64,000 nucleotides of DNA. Source: Spinactinospora alkalitolerans. Its GTDB lineage: Bacteria; Actinomycetota; Actinomycetes; Streptosporangiales; Streptosporangiaceae. The stretch spans positions 5,270,001-5,334,000 of the forward strand of contig NZ_JACCCC010000001.1 of NCBI RefSeq assembly GCF_013408795.1. The letters run 5' to 3'. Position 1 is the first letter of the stretch, and each line of letters begins with the position of its first letter. The translations under genes and the position numbers were made by a program. Positions 28,464 through 36,663 of the stretch are shown here, one piece after another. The notes below the pieces were generated by a model that made no database searches, was not told where the DNA came from, and worked only from the letters and a program-made list of their open reading frames with translations.

Positions 28464-29789
28464 GTGAAGATCGTGCGCCCGAATCCGGACGGTCCGGGTT
28501 TCCGCCACGGCGGGCGGGTTACGGTGAGATTCGTGAACTCGCGACGTGGCCATGAACTCGCCCCGACTCGTTTTCCGCTCGACGTCCAACGGCGGCTCGC
28601 CGCGCTGGACCGGTTGCGGGAGATCTGGGCCGACCACCAGACCCGCCGCCCCGGCCACCTGTGGGCCGATGACCGCAGGCGCCTCTTCCGGCGGCACGTG
28701 CTGGAGCTGCGGGCGCTGGCCGGGCAGGGCGGCGTGGCCTCCCCGGCCGCGGCGCGTATGGCGGCGCAGGGCTGGGACGCCGCCGAGGTCGACGACGCCC
28801 TGCGGGAACGGCTGCGGCACGAGGAGCAGGCGCTGGTGGCGATGGCGGCGGACTGCCGGGCCGGCCAGCCGCTGACGGCCGACTACCTCGGCGACCTCGC
28901 CCGGACCATCCCGGACTTCGACGAGCCGGTTCCGGCGCACCAGGGCACCGGAGAGTACCTCGCCGAGGCCGCCGCCGTCGAGACGCACCCGGTCATCCGC
29001 GCGGCCCACCTCCAGTTGATGTGCGAACGGGCGCTCGAATCCGCCGGGCAGCGGACCCCAGCGGGCCCCCCACTGCACCACCGCCCGCTGCCGTGGGCGG
29101 TCGCCTCGCTGTCGCTCATGCGGTCGAACTACCCTCCGCTGATCATGGACCGCCGCCTGGCCGCCCCGCACGACGCCGCGCGGTCGCGCGCCGACGAGGA
29201 GGCGCGGCTCGCCGGGCTCGTCTGCCTGCTCGCCGAGCTGGAGATCGCGGCGCTGCGCGGCGAGCTCAGTTGGGCGGCGCGCGCGTCGGGCCAGCCGCCG
29301 GCCAACACCGCCCCGCTGGCCACCGCGATCCACCGCAGGCTGCTGGAGCACCTGCGGCACGGCGCCGGCTCCCTCCGGCTGGTCCTGCGCGAACTCGACC
29401 CCGGGGCGCGCGCCGCGGTGGACGCCGGCGACATCGGCGACGACGAGCGCCACCGCGGCCGGCTCGACGCCGCGGCCGAGCGCGCCATGTTCTCCCGCGG
29501 CCCGGGCTGCTGGTGGGTGTCCCTGGACCTCACCGTCGCCGACGCGGCGCTGCGGCTGCTGCTGGCCGTGCAGGACGTGGGGACCCCGGCCACCGGGGTG
29601 CTCGCCGTGACCGCCGACGCGCGGCTGCTGACCGACGAGAGCGCCGCCGACGTCCTCGACCTCGCCTGCACCGACTGCGTGACGCTCATCCCCACCGACA
29701 GCGCCGGCGAGCGCTGGCCCGCCGTGGAGGAGTTCGCCGACGACGCGATCTCCCGGGCCGTCAACAGCCTGACCCGGGCCCTGCGCTGA
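28464..29789 (+). CDS. Unrecognised 441-residue soluble protein
   Basis: No family recognised. The frame from the GTG at 28464 gives 441 residues; GTGs at 28524 or 28533, with TACGGT just upstream, may be truer starts. The protein is Ala/Arg/Leu-rich, predicted largely helical, with no signal peptide or membrane segment. Notable stretches are DVQRRLAALDRLREIWADHQ, ALRERLRHEEQALVAMAADC, an Asn-Tyr-Pro-Pro motif SNYPPLIMDRRLAAPHDAA, and a C-terminal alpha/beta-like VAVQDVGTPATGVLAVTADA-type segment. It lies between a MerR gene and a Ser/Thr kinase, where the related Streptomyces locus has manA. A link to the kinase is possible but unproven. Confidence 0.6.
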   Translation: MKIVRPNPDGPGFRHGGRVTVRFVNSRRGHELAPTRFPLDVQRRLAALDRLREIWADHQTRRPGHLWADDRRRLFRRHVLELRALAGQGGVASPAAARMAAQGWDAAEVDDALRERLRHEEQALVAMAADCRAGQPLTADYLGDLARTIPDFDEPVPAHQGTGEYLAEAAAVETHPVIRAAHLQLMCERALESAGQRTPAGPPLHHRPLPWAVASLSLMRSNYPPLIMDRRLAAPHDAARSRADEEARLAGLVCLLAELEIAALRGELSWAARASGQPPANTAPLATAIHRRLLEHLRHGAGSLRLVLRELDPGARAAVDAGDIGDDERHRGRLDAAAERAMFSRGPGCWWVSLDLTVADAALRLLLAVQDVGTPATGVLAVTADARLLTDESAADVLDLACTDCVTLIPTDSAGERWPAVEEFADDAISRAVNSLTRALR

Positions 29790-29815
29790 CGCGGGGCCGC
29801 GGGAACGGGTCCGGC

Positions 29816-31114
29816 TCAGGCCACCGCGATCAGCAGCAGGAGCAGGAGCAGGATGACGATCGCGATGAGCACCGCCGGGATCACCCAGCCCTGGGAGAAC
29901 ACCGGGTCCTCCTCCGCGGGCCGGCGCTGCTGCGGGTAGCCCTGCTTGGGGGGAACGGTCTGCGGCGGCCGGACGGGCGTGCCGCGGTTGGCGTAAGGCG
30001 GGTTCGGGCCGGTCATCGGCGGGCGCGGGCCGCCCATGCCCGGGTGGCCCCCGGTGACGCCGGGACCGGGCATCGGCATGGGCCGCGGCGGGTTCGGGTT
30101 CGGGGGGGTGGGCGCGTAGCCGGGCTGCTGCGGGCCGGTCATCGGCCGACCGCCCATGCCGCCCACCGGGGGCTGCTGGTACGGGAGCGGCGTCTGCGGG
30201 CCGCTCGCGTAGCCGCGCGGGGGCGCCTGCGGGCCGCTGCCGGTCTCGGCCTCGGCGATGCGCTGGCCCTCGGCCATGGCCTGGTCGGTGGGGACCTCCT
30301 TGGTCTCCTCGTGGCCGAGGAGGCGCATCAGCAGCTTCTGCGCGGTGGGGCGCTGGGCGGGGTCCTTGCTGAGGCAGTCCTCGACGATGGGGCGCAGCGC
30401 ACCGGTGACCCCGTCGAGCTCCGGCGGCGCGCTGACCACGCGGTGCACGACCGCGGGCACGCTGTCGGAGCCGAAGGGGGCGTTGCCTGTGGAGGCGAAG
30501 GCCATCACGCAGCCCCAGGCGAAGATGTCGACCTTGTCGGTGATGCCCGTGCCCGCGATCTGCTCGGGCGCCATGTAGGAGGGCGTGCCGACGATCGAGT
30601 TCGTCATCGTGGCCGTGCTGTCGGTGACCCTGGCGATGCCGAAGTCGATCACGCGCGGGCCGTCGGGGCCGAGCAGCACGTTGCCCGGCTTGAAGTCGCG
30701 GTGCACGATGCCGGCCTGGTGGATCGCCACCAGGGCCGTCGCGGTGGACACGGCCAGGCGCTGCAGCGACGCGCCCCGGCGCGGCCCGTCCCTGACGACG
30801 GCCTCCTGCAGCGAGGCCCCGGGGACGTACTCGCTGACGACGTAGGGCGGGTCGGCGTCGAGATTGGCCTCGTGGATCGCCGCGGTGCAGAAGGAGGCCA
30901 CCTTCTGGGCGGCCCGCACCTCCTTCTCGAAGCGCTTGCGGAGATCGTTGTCCTGCGACCACTCCTCGTTGAGCACCTTGATCGCGAACTCGTCGCCTTC
31001 GAGGTCGCGACCGAGATACACGATTCCCTGCCCGCCGCGCCCCAGGCGTCCGACCACGCTGTAGTCGCCGAAGGCGGTGGGATCGCTCGGCGACAGCGAT
31101 TCGTGACCGGGCAT
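29816..31114 (-). CDS. Membrane-anchored Ser/Thr protein kinase
   Basis: 432 residues from the ATG at 31114 with GGAGG 6 nt upstream. The Hanks-type kinase domain spans about 18-275: GRGGQGIVYLG glycine loop, Lys46 in FAIKVL, catalytic VHRDFKPGNVLL (Asp140), DFGIARV (Asp157), an activation loop with several Thr/Ser (DSTATMTNSIVGTPSY), then APE. A Pro/Gly/Gln-rich linker (about 300-400) follows, ending in a single membrane helix at the extreme C-terminus (VIPAVLIAIVILLLLLLLIA). There is no PASTA or other extracytoplasmic sensor, so the input is probably cytoplasmic or through partners. It lies in the manB locus, an unusual place. Confidence 0.92.
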   Translation of the reverse strand: MPGHESLSPSDPTAFGDYSVVGRLGRGGQGIVYLGRDLEGDEFAIKVLNEEWSQDNDLRKRFEKEVRAAQKVASFCTAAIHEANLDADPPYVVSEYVPGASLQEAVVRDGPRRGASLQRLAVSTATALVAIHQAGIVHRDFKPGNVLLGPDGPRVIDFGIARVTDSTATMTNSIVGTPSYMAPEQIAGTGITDKVDIFAWGCVMAFASTGNAPFGSDSVPAVVHRVVSAPPELDGVTGALRPIVEDCLSKDPAQRPTAQKLLMRLLGHEETKEVPTDQAMAEGQRIAEAETGSGPQAPPRGYASGPQTPLPYQQPPVGGMGGRPMTGPQQPGYAPTPPNPNPPRPMPMPGPGVTGGHPGMGGPRPPMTGPNPPYANRGTPVRPPQTVPPKQGYPQQRRPAEEDPVFSQGWVIPAVLIAIVILLLLLLLIAVA

Positions 31115-31144
31115 CAATCTCCTCCAGAGCGGTCGTGGATGGCG

Positions 31145-32260
31145 CTATCGCACGACCAGAGTATTCGTCAGCGGCTCCACGCCATACGCCACAGCAAGAT
31201 ACACAGTGGCGTAATCGGTTAGAGCGATCAAACCGGCCAGGCGTTCCATGGGGTGCCCGCCTTCGGCCGCGGCCTCGCTGACCGGGACTCCGTGCTCGCG
31301 GGCCCGCTGCTCGGCCTCCGCCAGGTCCCGCGCCGTCTCGGCCGGCTCCTGGTCGTCGCGCAGCAGCACCAGCCGCAGCCGCACGGCCCCCTCTTCGACC
31401 GGGTCGTCGAAGATGCTGCGCGGGCCGGTGCCGCCCAAGGGTCCGTCCAGGGTCGCGATCTGGTCGTGGACGATCCCGGGCGGCCGCCCGGACAGGGCGG
31501 GGCAGCGGGCGTTGGCGGCGAGCTGCGAGGCGAACCTGCGGGCGGCGAGCGCGGCGACGTCGGATCCGCCCCACACCATGGGCAGGGCCGAGGCGAGGTC
31601 GACGGCCAGCGTCTTGGCCGGATTCTCGAAGGTCTCGACCGCGGGCCCGCAGCGGTGCGCCACCTCTTCCAGGCGCGCGGCCGCCGCCTCGTAGACCTCG
31701 CCGGGAACCGCGGTCACACCGGCGTGGCCGGCCGCGGTGAGCAGCGGCACCGCCAGCGACCACAGCATCGCGCGCGGCTCGCCGGCGAGCGGCACCGCGA
31801 CGTAGGGGGCGCGGGCCCGTTCGGCGAGCTCGGCGAGCGGGCCGTCCGGCACCCCGACGGCGAGGAACCGGCAGCCGCGGCGCACCGCCTCGCCCGCCGC
31901 GCGCACGGTCGGCTCGGCCTCGTGGCCGGATGTGGCCGCGACCGCGACGACGAGGTCGTACCCGCCGACCCAGCCGGGCAGCCGCTGGTCGCGCGCGGTG
32001 AGGACCGGGATGGGGCACCCGTTGCCGAGCACCGCCGCCAGCACGTCGCCGGCCAGCGCGGCGGCGCCGGAGCCGACCACGACGATCGAACGGGGCCGCC
32101 CCTCGTCGGCCAGCCGGTCGGTCCCCGACTCCAGCGCGATCGAGCGGGCCGAGCGCACCTGGGCCGCGGCCGAGGCGACCTGCCGCAGCGCCCCGCCGGG
32201 GTCGAGGCCGGGATCGGTGGCGAGGTCGTCGAGGCGGTGCTCCTCGAATTCCGGTGCCAT
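31145..32260 (-). CDS. SIS-domain phosphoglucose/phosphomannose isomerase-like protein
   Basis: 371 residues from the ATG at 32260 with GGAGG 5 nt upstream. An N-terminal SIS domain (about 55-200: IVVVGSGAAALAGDVLAAVL, VAVAATSGHEAEPTVRA) is followed by a PGI/PMI C-terminal domain with NPAKTLAVDLASALPMVWGG, RFASQLAANARCPAL and EGGHPMERLAGLIALTDYAT. The family comprises bifunctional phosphoglucose/phosphomannose isomerases, which make mannose-6-phosphate from fructose-6-phosphate. In related genomes manA (class I phosphomannose isomerase) follows this gene; here it is absent, so this protein may supply manB. A 38-bp repeat (32300-32337) lies just upstream. Confidence 0.82.
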   Translation of the reverse strand: MAPEFEEHRLDDLATDPGLDPGGALRQVASAAAQVRSARSIALESGTDRLADEGRPRSIVVVGSGAAALAGDVLAAVLGNGCPIPVLTARDQRLPGWVGGYDLVVAVAATSGHEAEPTVRAAGEAVRRGCRFLAVGVPDGPLAELAERARAPYVAVPLAGEPRAMLWSLAVPLLTAAGHAGVTAVPGEVYEAAAARLEEVAHRCGPAVETFENPAKTLAVDLASALPMVWGGSDVAALAARRFASQLAANARCPALSGRPPGIVHDQIATLDGPLGGTGPRSIFDDPVEEGAVRLRLVLLRDDQEPAETARDLAEAEQRAREHGVPVSEAAAEGGHPMERLAGLIALTDYATVYLAVAYGVEPLTNTLVVR

Positions 32261-32299
32261 GGAATCCTCCCGTACGCTCCTGGAAAGGGTCACGACAGA

Positions 32300-32337
32300 G
32301 GGTCTGGCTGTCGCAGTGCGCGCAGCGCCGGCGGCAC
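32300..32337 (-). repeat. 38-bp dispersed repeat, copy A
   Basis: Reverse-complement identical over all 38 bp to copy B (32672-32709). Core, read on the minus strand: GTGCCGCCGGCGCTGCGCGC then ACTGCGACAGCCAGACCC. Copies A and B are inverted and flank the Trm112-like gene; copy C lies at 40099-40136. Confidence 0.85.
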
Positions 32338-32392
32338 GCGGACCCGTGCCTTGGCCGCACGCCCCGTCTGCGGCCCCGTGGTGCGAATCTCC

Positions 32393-32569
32393 CTAGCGGA
32401 TCTCGCGGGCCTCGTCGACCAGCAGCACCGGGATGCCGTCGCGGATGGGGTAGGCCAGTCCGCTCTCGTCGCAGACCAGCTCACCCGCCTCCTCGTCGAG
32501 GCGCAGCGGGGCCTTGCTCTTGGGGCAGGCCAGGATCTCCAGCAGCCACTCATCGATCTTGGTGGTCAT
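32393..32569 (-). CDS. Trm112-family small zinc-ribbon-like protein
   Basis: 58 residues, too short for many gene callers. MTTKIDEWLLEILACPKSKA, PLRLDEEAGELVCDESGLAY and PIRDGIPVLLVDEAREIR match the Trm112/YcaR family well. Only two cysteines are left (one in ACPKSK, one in LVCDE), as in most bacterial members, so zinc binding is doubtful. Bacterial homologues may assist methyltransferases or other enzymes; the actinobacterial role is unknown. A gene of this family sits at the same place between manB and the SIS isomerase in Streptomyces. Here it is framed by perfect inverted 38-bp repeats. Confidence 0.9.
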   Translation of the reverse strand: MTTKIDEWLLEILACPKSKAPLRLDEEAGELVCDESGLAYPIRDGIPVLLVDEAREIR

Positions 32570-32671
32570 ATCGTCGGTGTTTCCTGTTCGTAACCGGGTC
32601 GGTCGAGCTCTCTCACTGAGCTTCGACCATTGGATCCGCGCCGGGCCGGGCGGTCGGAATACGGCCCTCCT

Positions 32672-32709
32672 GTGCCGCCGGCGCTGCGCGCACTGCGACA
32701 GCCAGACCC
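32672..32709 (+). repeat. 38-bp dispersed repeat, copy B
   Basis: Identical to copy A in inverted orientation. About 16 nt further out B and C share a second motif, CGACCGTC followed by TTCGGT/ATCGGT (32720-32738 and 40148-40165), so the full element may be nearer 70 bp. It lies between the manB stop (32738) and the Trm112-like start (32569). Confidence 0.85.
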
Positions 32710-32737
32710 CTTTACGGATCCGACCGTCAATGTTCGG

Positions 32738-34102
32738 TCAGGCGCGGACGATGCCGAGCACGTCGTCGCGCAGTTTCTGCATGGTCGCGGTGTCGGGGGC
32801 CTCGACGTTGAGCCGGAGCAGCGGCTCGGTGTTGGAGGCGCGCAGATTGAACCAGCTCCCGTCGGCGAAGGCGACCGTGAGGCCGTCGAGGTGGTCGACG
32901 GTGGCGTCGCCGCGGTCGGCGTAGGCGGCCTCGACGGCGGCCGAGCGCTCGGCCTGGTCGGCGACCTCGGAGTTGATCTCACCGGAGGCTGCGTAGCGGG
33001 AGTACTCGGCGGTGATCTCCGAGAGCGTCCGGGAGTCGGCGCCGAGCACCCTGAGCACGTGCATCGCGGCGAGCATGCCGGTGTCGGCCCGCCAGAAGTC
33101 GCGGAAGTAGTAGTGCGCGGAGTGCTCGCCGCCGAAGATCGCGCCGGTCTCGGCCATGGTGGCCTTGATGAAGGAGTGGCCGACGCGGGTCCGCACGGGT
33201 TCGCCGCCGTGCTCGCGCACGATCTCCGGCACGGCGCTGGAGGTGATCAGGTTGTGGATGATCGCCGCGCCGGGCTCCTTGGCCAGTTCCTGGACCGAGA
33301 CCAGCGCGGTGACGGCCGACGGGGAGACCGGCTCGCCGCGCTCGTCCACGACGAAGCAGCGGTCGGCGTCGCCGTCGAAGGCCAGGCCGATGTCGGCGCC
33401 CGTCTCGCGCACCTTGGCCTGCAGGTCGGCGATGTTGGCCGCGTCCATCGGGTTGGCCGGATGGTTGGGGAAGGTGCCGTCGAGCTCGAAGTACAGCGGC
33501 ACGATCTCCAGCGGCAGCGCGTCGAGCAATCGGTCGCCGAGGACCGCCGGCACGGTGTAGCCGCCCATGCCGTTGCCTGCGTCGACGACGGCCTTCAACG
33601 GCCGGATCCCCGAGAGGTCGACCAGGGAGCGCAGGTGCGCGGCGTACTCGGTGAGCAGGTCGCGCTCGGTGACGGTGCCCGCGGGGCCGTCGTGGGCGGG
33701 GACGCCCTCCTCCGCCAGGCGGCGGATCTCGTCCAGGCCGGTGTCGGAGCTGATCGGCGCCGCGCCGGCGCGGCACATCTTGATGCCGTTGTACTGGGCG
33801 GGGTTGTGGCTGGCGGTGAACATCGCGCCGGGCGCGCCCAGCCTGCCGGAGGCGAAGTAGAGCAGGTCGGTGGAGCCCAGGCCTGCGGCGACGACGTCGG
33901 CGCCCTGGCCGGTGGCCCCTTCGGCGAACGCCGCGGCGAGCTCCGGGGAGGAGGGGCGCATGTCGTGCGCGACGACGATGGTCTCGGCCTCGACGACCCG
34001 GGCGAACGCCGCGCCGATGGCGCGGGCGATTTCGGCGTTGAGCGTATCGGGGATCACACCCCGGACGTCATATGCCTTGAAGATCTGACCGAGGTCACCC
34101 AC
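32738..34102 (-). CDS. manB: Phosphomannomutase/phosphoglucomutase
   Basis: 454 residues from a GTG at 34102 with GGAG 5 nt upstream. It has the four domains of the alpha-D-phosphohexomutase superfamily: FKAYDVRG start, catalytic phospho-Ser98 in FTASHNPAQYNGIK, metal loop GLAFDGDADRC, sugar-binding GGEHSAHYYF, and phosphate-binding RASNTEPLLRLNVE. It converts mannose-6-phosphate and mannose-1-phosphate, feeding GDP-mannose for glycans and glycosyltransferases such as those at 36.7 and 50-63 kb. Gene order with the Trm112 and SIS genes is conserved in actinobacteria. Confidence 0.94.
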   Translation of the reverse strand: MGDLGQIFKAYDVRGVIPDTLNAEIARAIGAAFARVVEAETIVVAHDMRPSSPELAAAFAEGATGQGADVVAAGLGSTDLLYFASGRLGAPGAMFTASHNPAQYNGIKMCRAGAAPISSDTGLDEIRRLAEEGVPAHDGPAGTVTERDLLTEYAAHLRSLVDLSGIRPLKAVVDAGNGMGGYTVPAVLGDRLLDALPLEIVPLYFELDGTFPNHPANPMDAANIADLQAKVRETGADIGLAFDGDADRCFVVDERGEPVSPSAVTALVSVQELAKEPGAAIIHNLITSSAVPEIVREHGGEPVRTRVGHSFIKATMAETGAIFGGEHSAHYYFRDFWRADTGMLAAMHVLRVLGADSRTLSEITAEYSRYAASGEINSEVADQAERSAAVEAAYADRGDATVDHLDGLTVAFADGSWFNLRASNTEPLLRLNVEAPDTATMQKLRDDVLGIVRA

Positions 34103-34229
34103 AGCTGCTCCGAAGGTCGTCGTGTGGCCGGGCCCGCGAACCGCGACGGCCCGCGTGCTACCAACGTACAAGACCCGGAGCGCGGGCACGGGGGCGCCCG
34201 GCGACGGGGAGCCCGGCCGCGACCGGAGG

Positions 34230-34628
34230 TCAGGCGTCCTGCGAGGGGCGCGCCGGAGGGTGGGACTGGCCTGGGCGGGCGGACTCGGACTTCACCACGC
34301 GCAGGTGGCCGCGGCGGTGGGTCTCGACGCCCTGGCCGACCGGTTCGGTCCCGCTCGGCGGCCGGGCCGCCTCGCGCACGGCGTCGGCCAGGGCCTCCAG
34401 GTCGTCGCTGCCGGGTCCGCCGACGTTGTCGGCCGGGAGCCGGACCACCTCCCAGCCGCGCGGCGCCGTGAGGCGCTCGGCGTGGACCGCGCACAGGTCG
34501 TAGCAGTGCGGTTCGACGTAGGCGGCGAGCGGTCCGAGGACGGCGGTGGAGTCGGCGTAGACATAGGTGAGCGTGAACACGGCTGGCTGCCTGCACGCGG
34601 TGCGCGAGCAGCGACGTACAACGCTCAC
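34230..34628 (-). CDS. DUF3499-family protein
   Basis: About 132 residues from a GTG at 34628. The signature SVVRRCSRTACRQPAVFTLT, YVYADSTAVLGPLA and YDLCAVHAERLTAPRGWEVV is the actinobacteria-specific DUF3499. Its four cysteines (two in RCSRTAC, two around HCYDLC) look able to bind zinc. The C-terminal 45 residues are charged and variable. Function unknown. The divergent metallopeptidase-family gene at 34778 is its usual neighbour. The start is uncertain (another GTG at 34634); both lie near a possible -10 (TAGCGT), so the transcript may have almost no leader. Confidence 0.85.
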   Translation of the reverse strand: MSVVRRCSRTACRQPAVFTLTYVYADSTAVLGPLAAYVEPHCYDLCAVHAERLTAPRGWEVVRLPADNVGGPGSDDLEALADAVREAARPPSGTEPVGQGVETHRRGHLRVVKSESARPGQSHPPARPSQDA

Positions 34629-34777
34629 GAGCACAGACGCTATCCCTTTCCCGGCCCGTTTGCCAGCATCGCCCCACTCGCGCCCGCGGCCGCGCGGCCG
34701 CTCACCGGGGGACCGCCGGGGGCCGCCGATCCTCCCGGGGGCTGCGCACGGGGCCGCCGATGGCATAGTCTCGATAT

Positions 34778-35215
34778 GTGCGACGAGTGCACCTTCACCG
34801 GCCTCAAGCCGACCGAGTGCGACGCAGGGACCGCCGCGGACGTGGCGTCCGCGGTCCACTGACGCCGCCAGAGCTGCCCGTTTCCCGGAGCAGGGCGCAG
34901 ATCTTCGACGACCTGGTGCTCGACGCCGTCGAGCGGCTGGAGCGCGTCTGGGCCCGTGAACTCGCCAACGTGGAATTCCTGGTCGAGGACGTCCCGCACG
35001 TCCCGTCCGGGGTCACCGCCGAGGACGGCATCCCGTTCTCCCGGCTCGAAACGGCCAAGTCCGGCCAGGCCAGGATCATCGTCTACCGGCGCCCCGTGGA
35101 GATCCGCACCAAGGACCCCGACGAGATGGCGCTGCTGGTCTACGACACCGTCGTCGAGGAGGTCGCCAACCTCCTCGGCCTGGAACCGGAGACCGTGGAC
35201 CCCGAGGCCGGGTAG
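34778..35215 (+). CDS. Metallopeptidase-family protein (zincin-like, no HExxH)
   Basis: 145 residues from a GTG at 34778. TAGTCT (34766-34771) lies 6 nt upstream, so the mRNA is probably leaderless. An Arg-rich N-terminus (RVRRRDRRGRGVRGPL) precedes the conserved fold FDDLVLDAVERLERVWAREL, VEFLVEDVPHVP, ARIIVYRRPVE. Where classical members have HExxH, this one reads VYDTVVEEVANLLGLEPETV. As I recall, Streptomyces homologues show the same loss, so the protein is probably normal for its subgroup but not a peptidase by the standard mechanism. Confidence 0.82.
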   Translation: MRRVHLHRPQADRVRRRDRRGRGVRGPLTPPELPVSRSRAQIFDDLVLDAVERLERVWARELANVEFLVEDVPHVPSGVTAEDGIPFSRLETAKSGQARIIVYRRPVEIRTKDPDEMALLVYDTVVEEVANLLGLEPETVDPEAG

Positions 35216-35226
35216 GCGCGCACCCG

Positions 35227-36663
35227 CTACCGCACCACGCTGGTGAGGCTGTCCGAGACCGGGGGAAGCGGGACCACGGCGGGGGCCGGGGGGAGGGGCC
35301 GCACGGCGGTGGCGCGGTCGTCGCCGGAGCCGTCGGTCAGGACCCTGGCGGCGTGCACCGGGCCGGGGCCCGAGGTCTCCACGATCCAGGCGTGCGCGGC
35401 GCCGGGCGACTCCGGTTCGGCGCGCGCGGTGCGCCCGGCCTCGACCTCGACCTCCAGGACCTCCCCCGCGGTGCCGTCGGCCAGCACCGGGGTGACCCGC
35501 ACCGACGCCGCGTCCCCCGGGGCGCCCAGGAGCAGCTCGGTCGCCGTCCCCTCGGGGTTGGCCGGCAGCACCGCCCTGCTGTTCACGCCCTTCTCCAGCG
35601 GCGGCACCGCCGCGGTGTAGGCCGTGTCGTCGCCTCCGGCGCGGTCCAGCGCGAGACCGACCACGATCGGGCGCTCGGACTCCACCACGACCGTGCCCGG
35701 CTCCTTGTCCAGCGGGCCCTCCAGGCTCAGCGCGGCCGAGGCCGCCGGTGGGATGTCCAGGCCGTCGAGCGCCTCGTGCTCGGCGTCGCCCTCGGGCGTG
35801 ATGACCCGCACCGACGCCGTTGCCGGGTCGTTCCCCGGCGCGGCCACGATGAGCCGCTTGGCCCCGTTGCCCGAGGGGACCCCCGGTATGACGTGCCGCT
35901 TGGCGGGCGGCGACGTGGGCGGCACCCAGTCCGAACCGGAACCGGAACGCTCGGCGAACAGCGCGGGCGCGACCCGGCCCGAGTTGGTCCGCACGTGCAC
36001 CGCGACGGCTTCGGTGGACTCGATCAGCGGGTTCAGCGACAGCTCGACCGTGTCGTGCGGGTCGACCGTGATCCCCCGCGTCTCGTCCGAGTACGCCGGC
36101 CCGTCGGTGGCGTAGAGGTCGACGTTCACGGTGGCCGGGGTGTCGTCGACGTTGGTCAGGTTCAGCGTCAGCTCGTCCAGCTCCGCCCCGCCCGGCGCGG
36201 CGAACCACGTGCTCAGGCTCGGCTGGGTGCAGCGCAGCTCGGTGGCGTAGGAACCGTCCTCGCCCACGGTGACCTGGGCGACCTCCAGTCCCGCGGCGAG
36301 GGCGCCCGTGGCCCGCACGACGGTGCCGCCTCCGGCTCCGCCCTCCTCGCTCCACAGCCGTCCGGCCTCGCTCAGCTCGCCCAGGGGCTCGGCGTCCGCG
36401 GCGTTCTCCTCGGCGACCAGGGAACCGCCGCTCTCACCCTCGTCGCTCTCCGGGGCGAACGCGGCGACCCGGGTCAGCCGGTCCTCGCCTTGCGGCGCGG
36501 GGCACACCCTGAGGGCCGACTCCACGCGGGCCGGCTCGGCCGTCGCCGCGTCGGTGCGCCCCAGGCCGAACGCGCCGGTCAGGAACGCCACGCCGAACAG
36601 CGCGGCCAGGGCCACCACGACCAGGCCGAAGAGGGCGAACCGGTTCTCGACGATCAGTCTCAC
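35227..36663 (-). CDS. DUF5719-family membrane/extracellular protein
   Basis: 478 residues from a GTG at 36663 overlapping the upstream stop by GTGA. One N-terminal membrane helix (about 9-32, FALFGLVVVALAALFGVAFL) leaves the rest outside the cell. That part is beta-rich and repetitive (ELTLNLTNVDDTPATVNVDL, TASVRVITPEGDAE, RPIVVGLALDRAGG), matching DUF5719, which always accompanies the large glycosyltransferase upstream in actinobacteria. Probably an envelope accessory protein of that enzyme; no catalytic residues are apparent. Confidence 0.82.
   Translation of the reverse strand: MRLIVENRFALFGLVVVALAALFGVAFLTGAFGLGRTDAATAEPARVESALRVCPAPQGEDRLTRVAAFAPESDEGESGGSLVAEENAADAEPLGELSEAGRLWSEEGGAGGGTVVRATGALAAGLEVAQVTVGEDGSYATELRCTQPSLSTWFAAPGGAELDELTLNLTNVDDTPATVNVDLYATDGPAYSDETRGITVDPHDTVELSLNPLIESTEAVAVHVRTNSGRVAPALFAERSGSGSDWVPPTSPPAKRHVIPGVPSGNGAKRLIVAAPGNDPATASVRVITPEGDAEHEALDGLDIPPAASAALSLEGPLDKEPGTVVVESERPIVVGLALDRAGGDDTAYTAAVPPLEKGVNSRAVLPANPEGTATELLLGAPGDAASVRVTPVLADGTAGEVLEVEVEAGRTARAEPESPGAAHAWIVETSGPGPVHAARVLTDGSGDDRATAVRPLPPAPAVVPLPPVSDSLTSVVR

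Noticed and set aside
28260-32360. A 1366-residue minus-strand open frame
   Set aside because: It runs antisense or out of frame through the unknown gene, kinase and SIS isomerase, is Arg/Gly/Pro-rich, and contains no domain; it is a shadow produced by high third-position GC.
34778-35215. Metallopeptidase-family gene as a pseudogene because HExxH is missing
   Set aside because: The frame is intact, and homologues I recall from Streptomyces carry the same replacement, so the loss is likely a subgroup trait.
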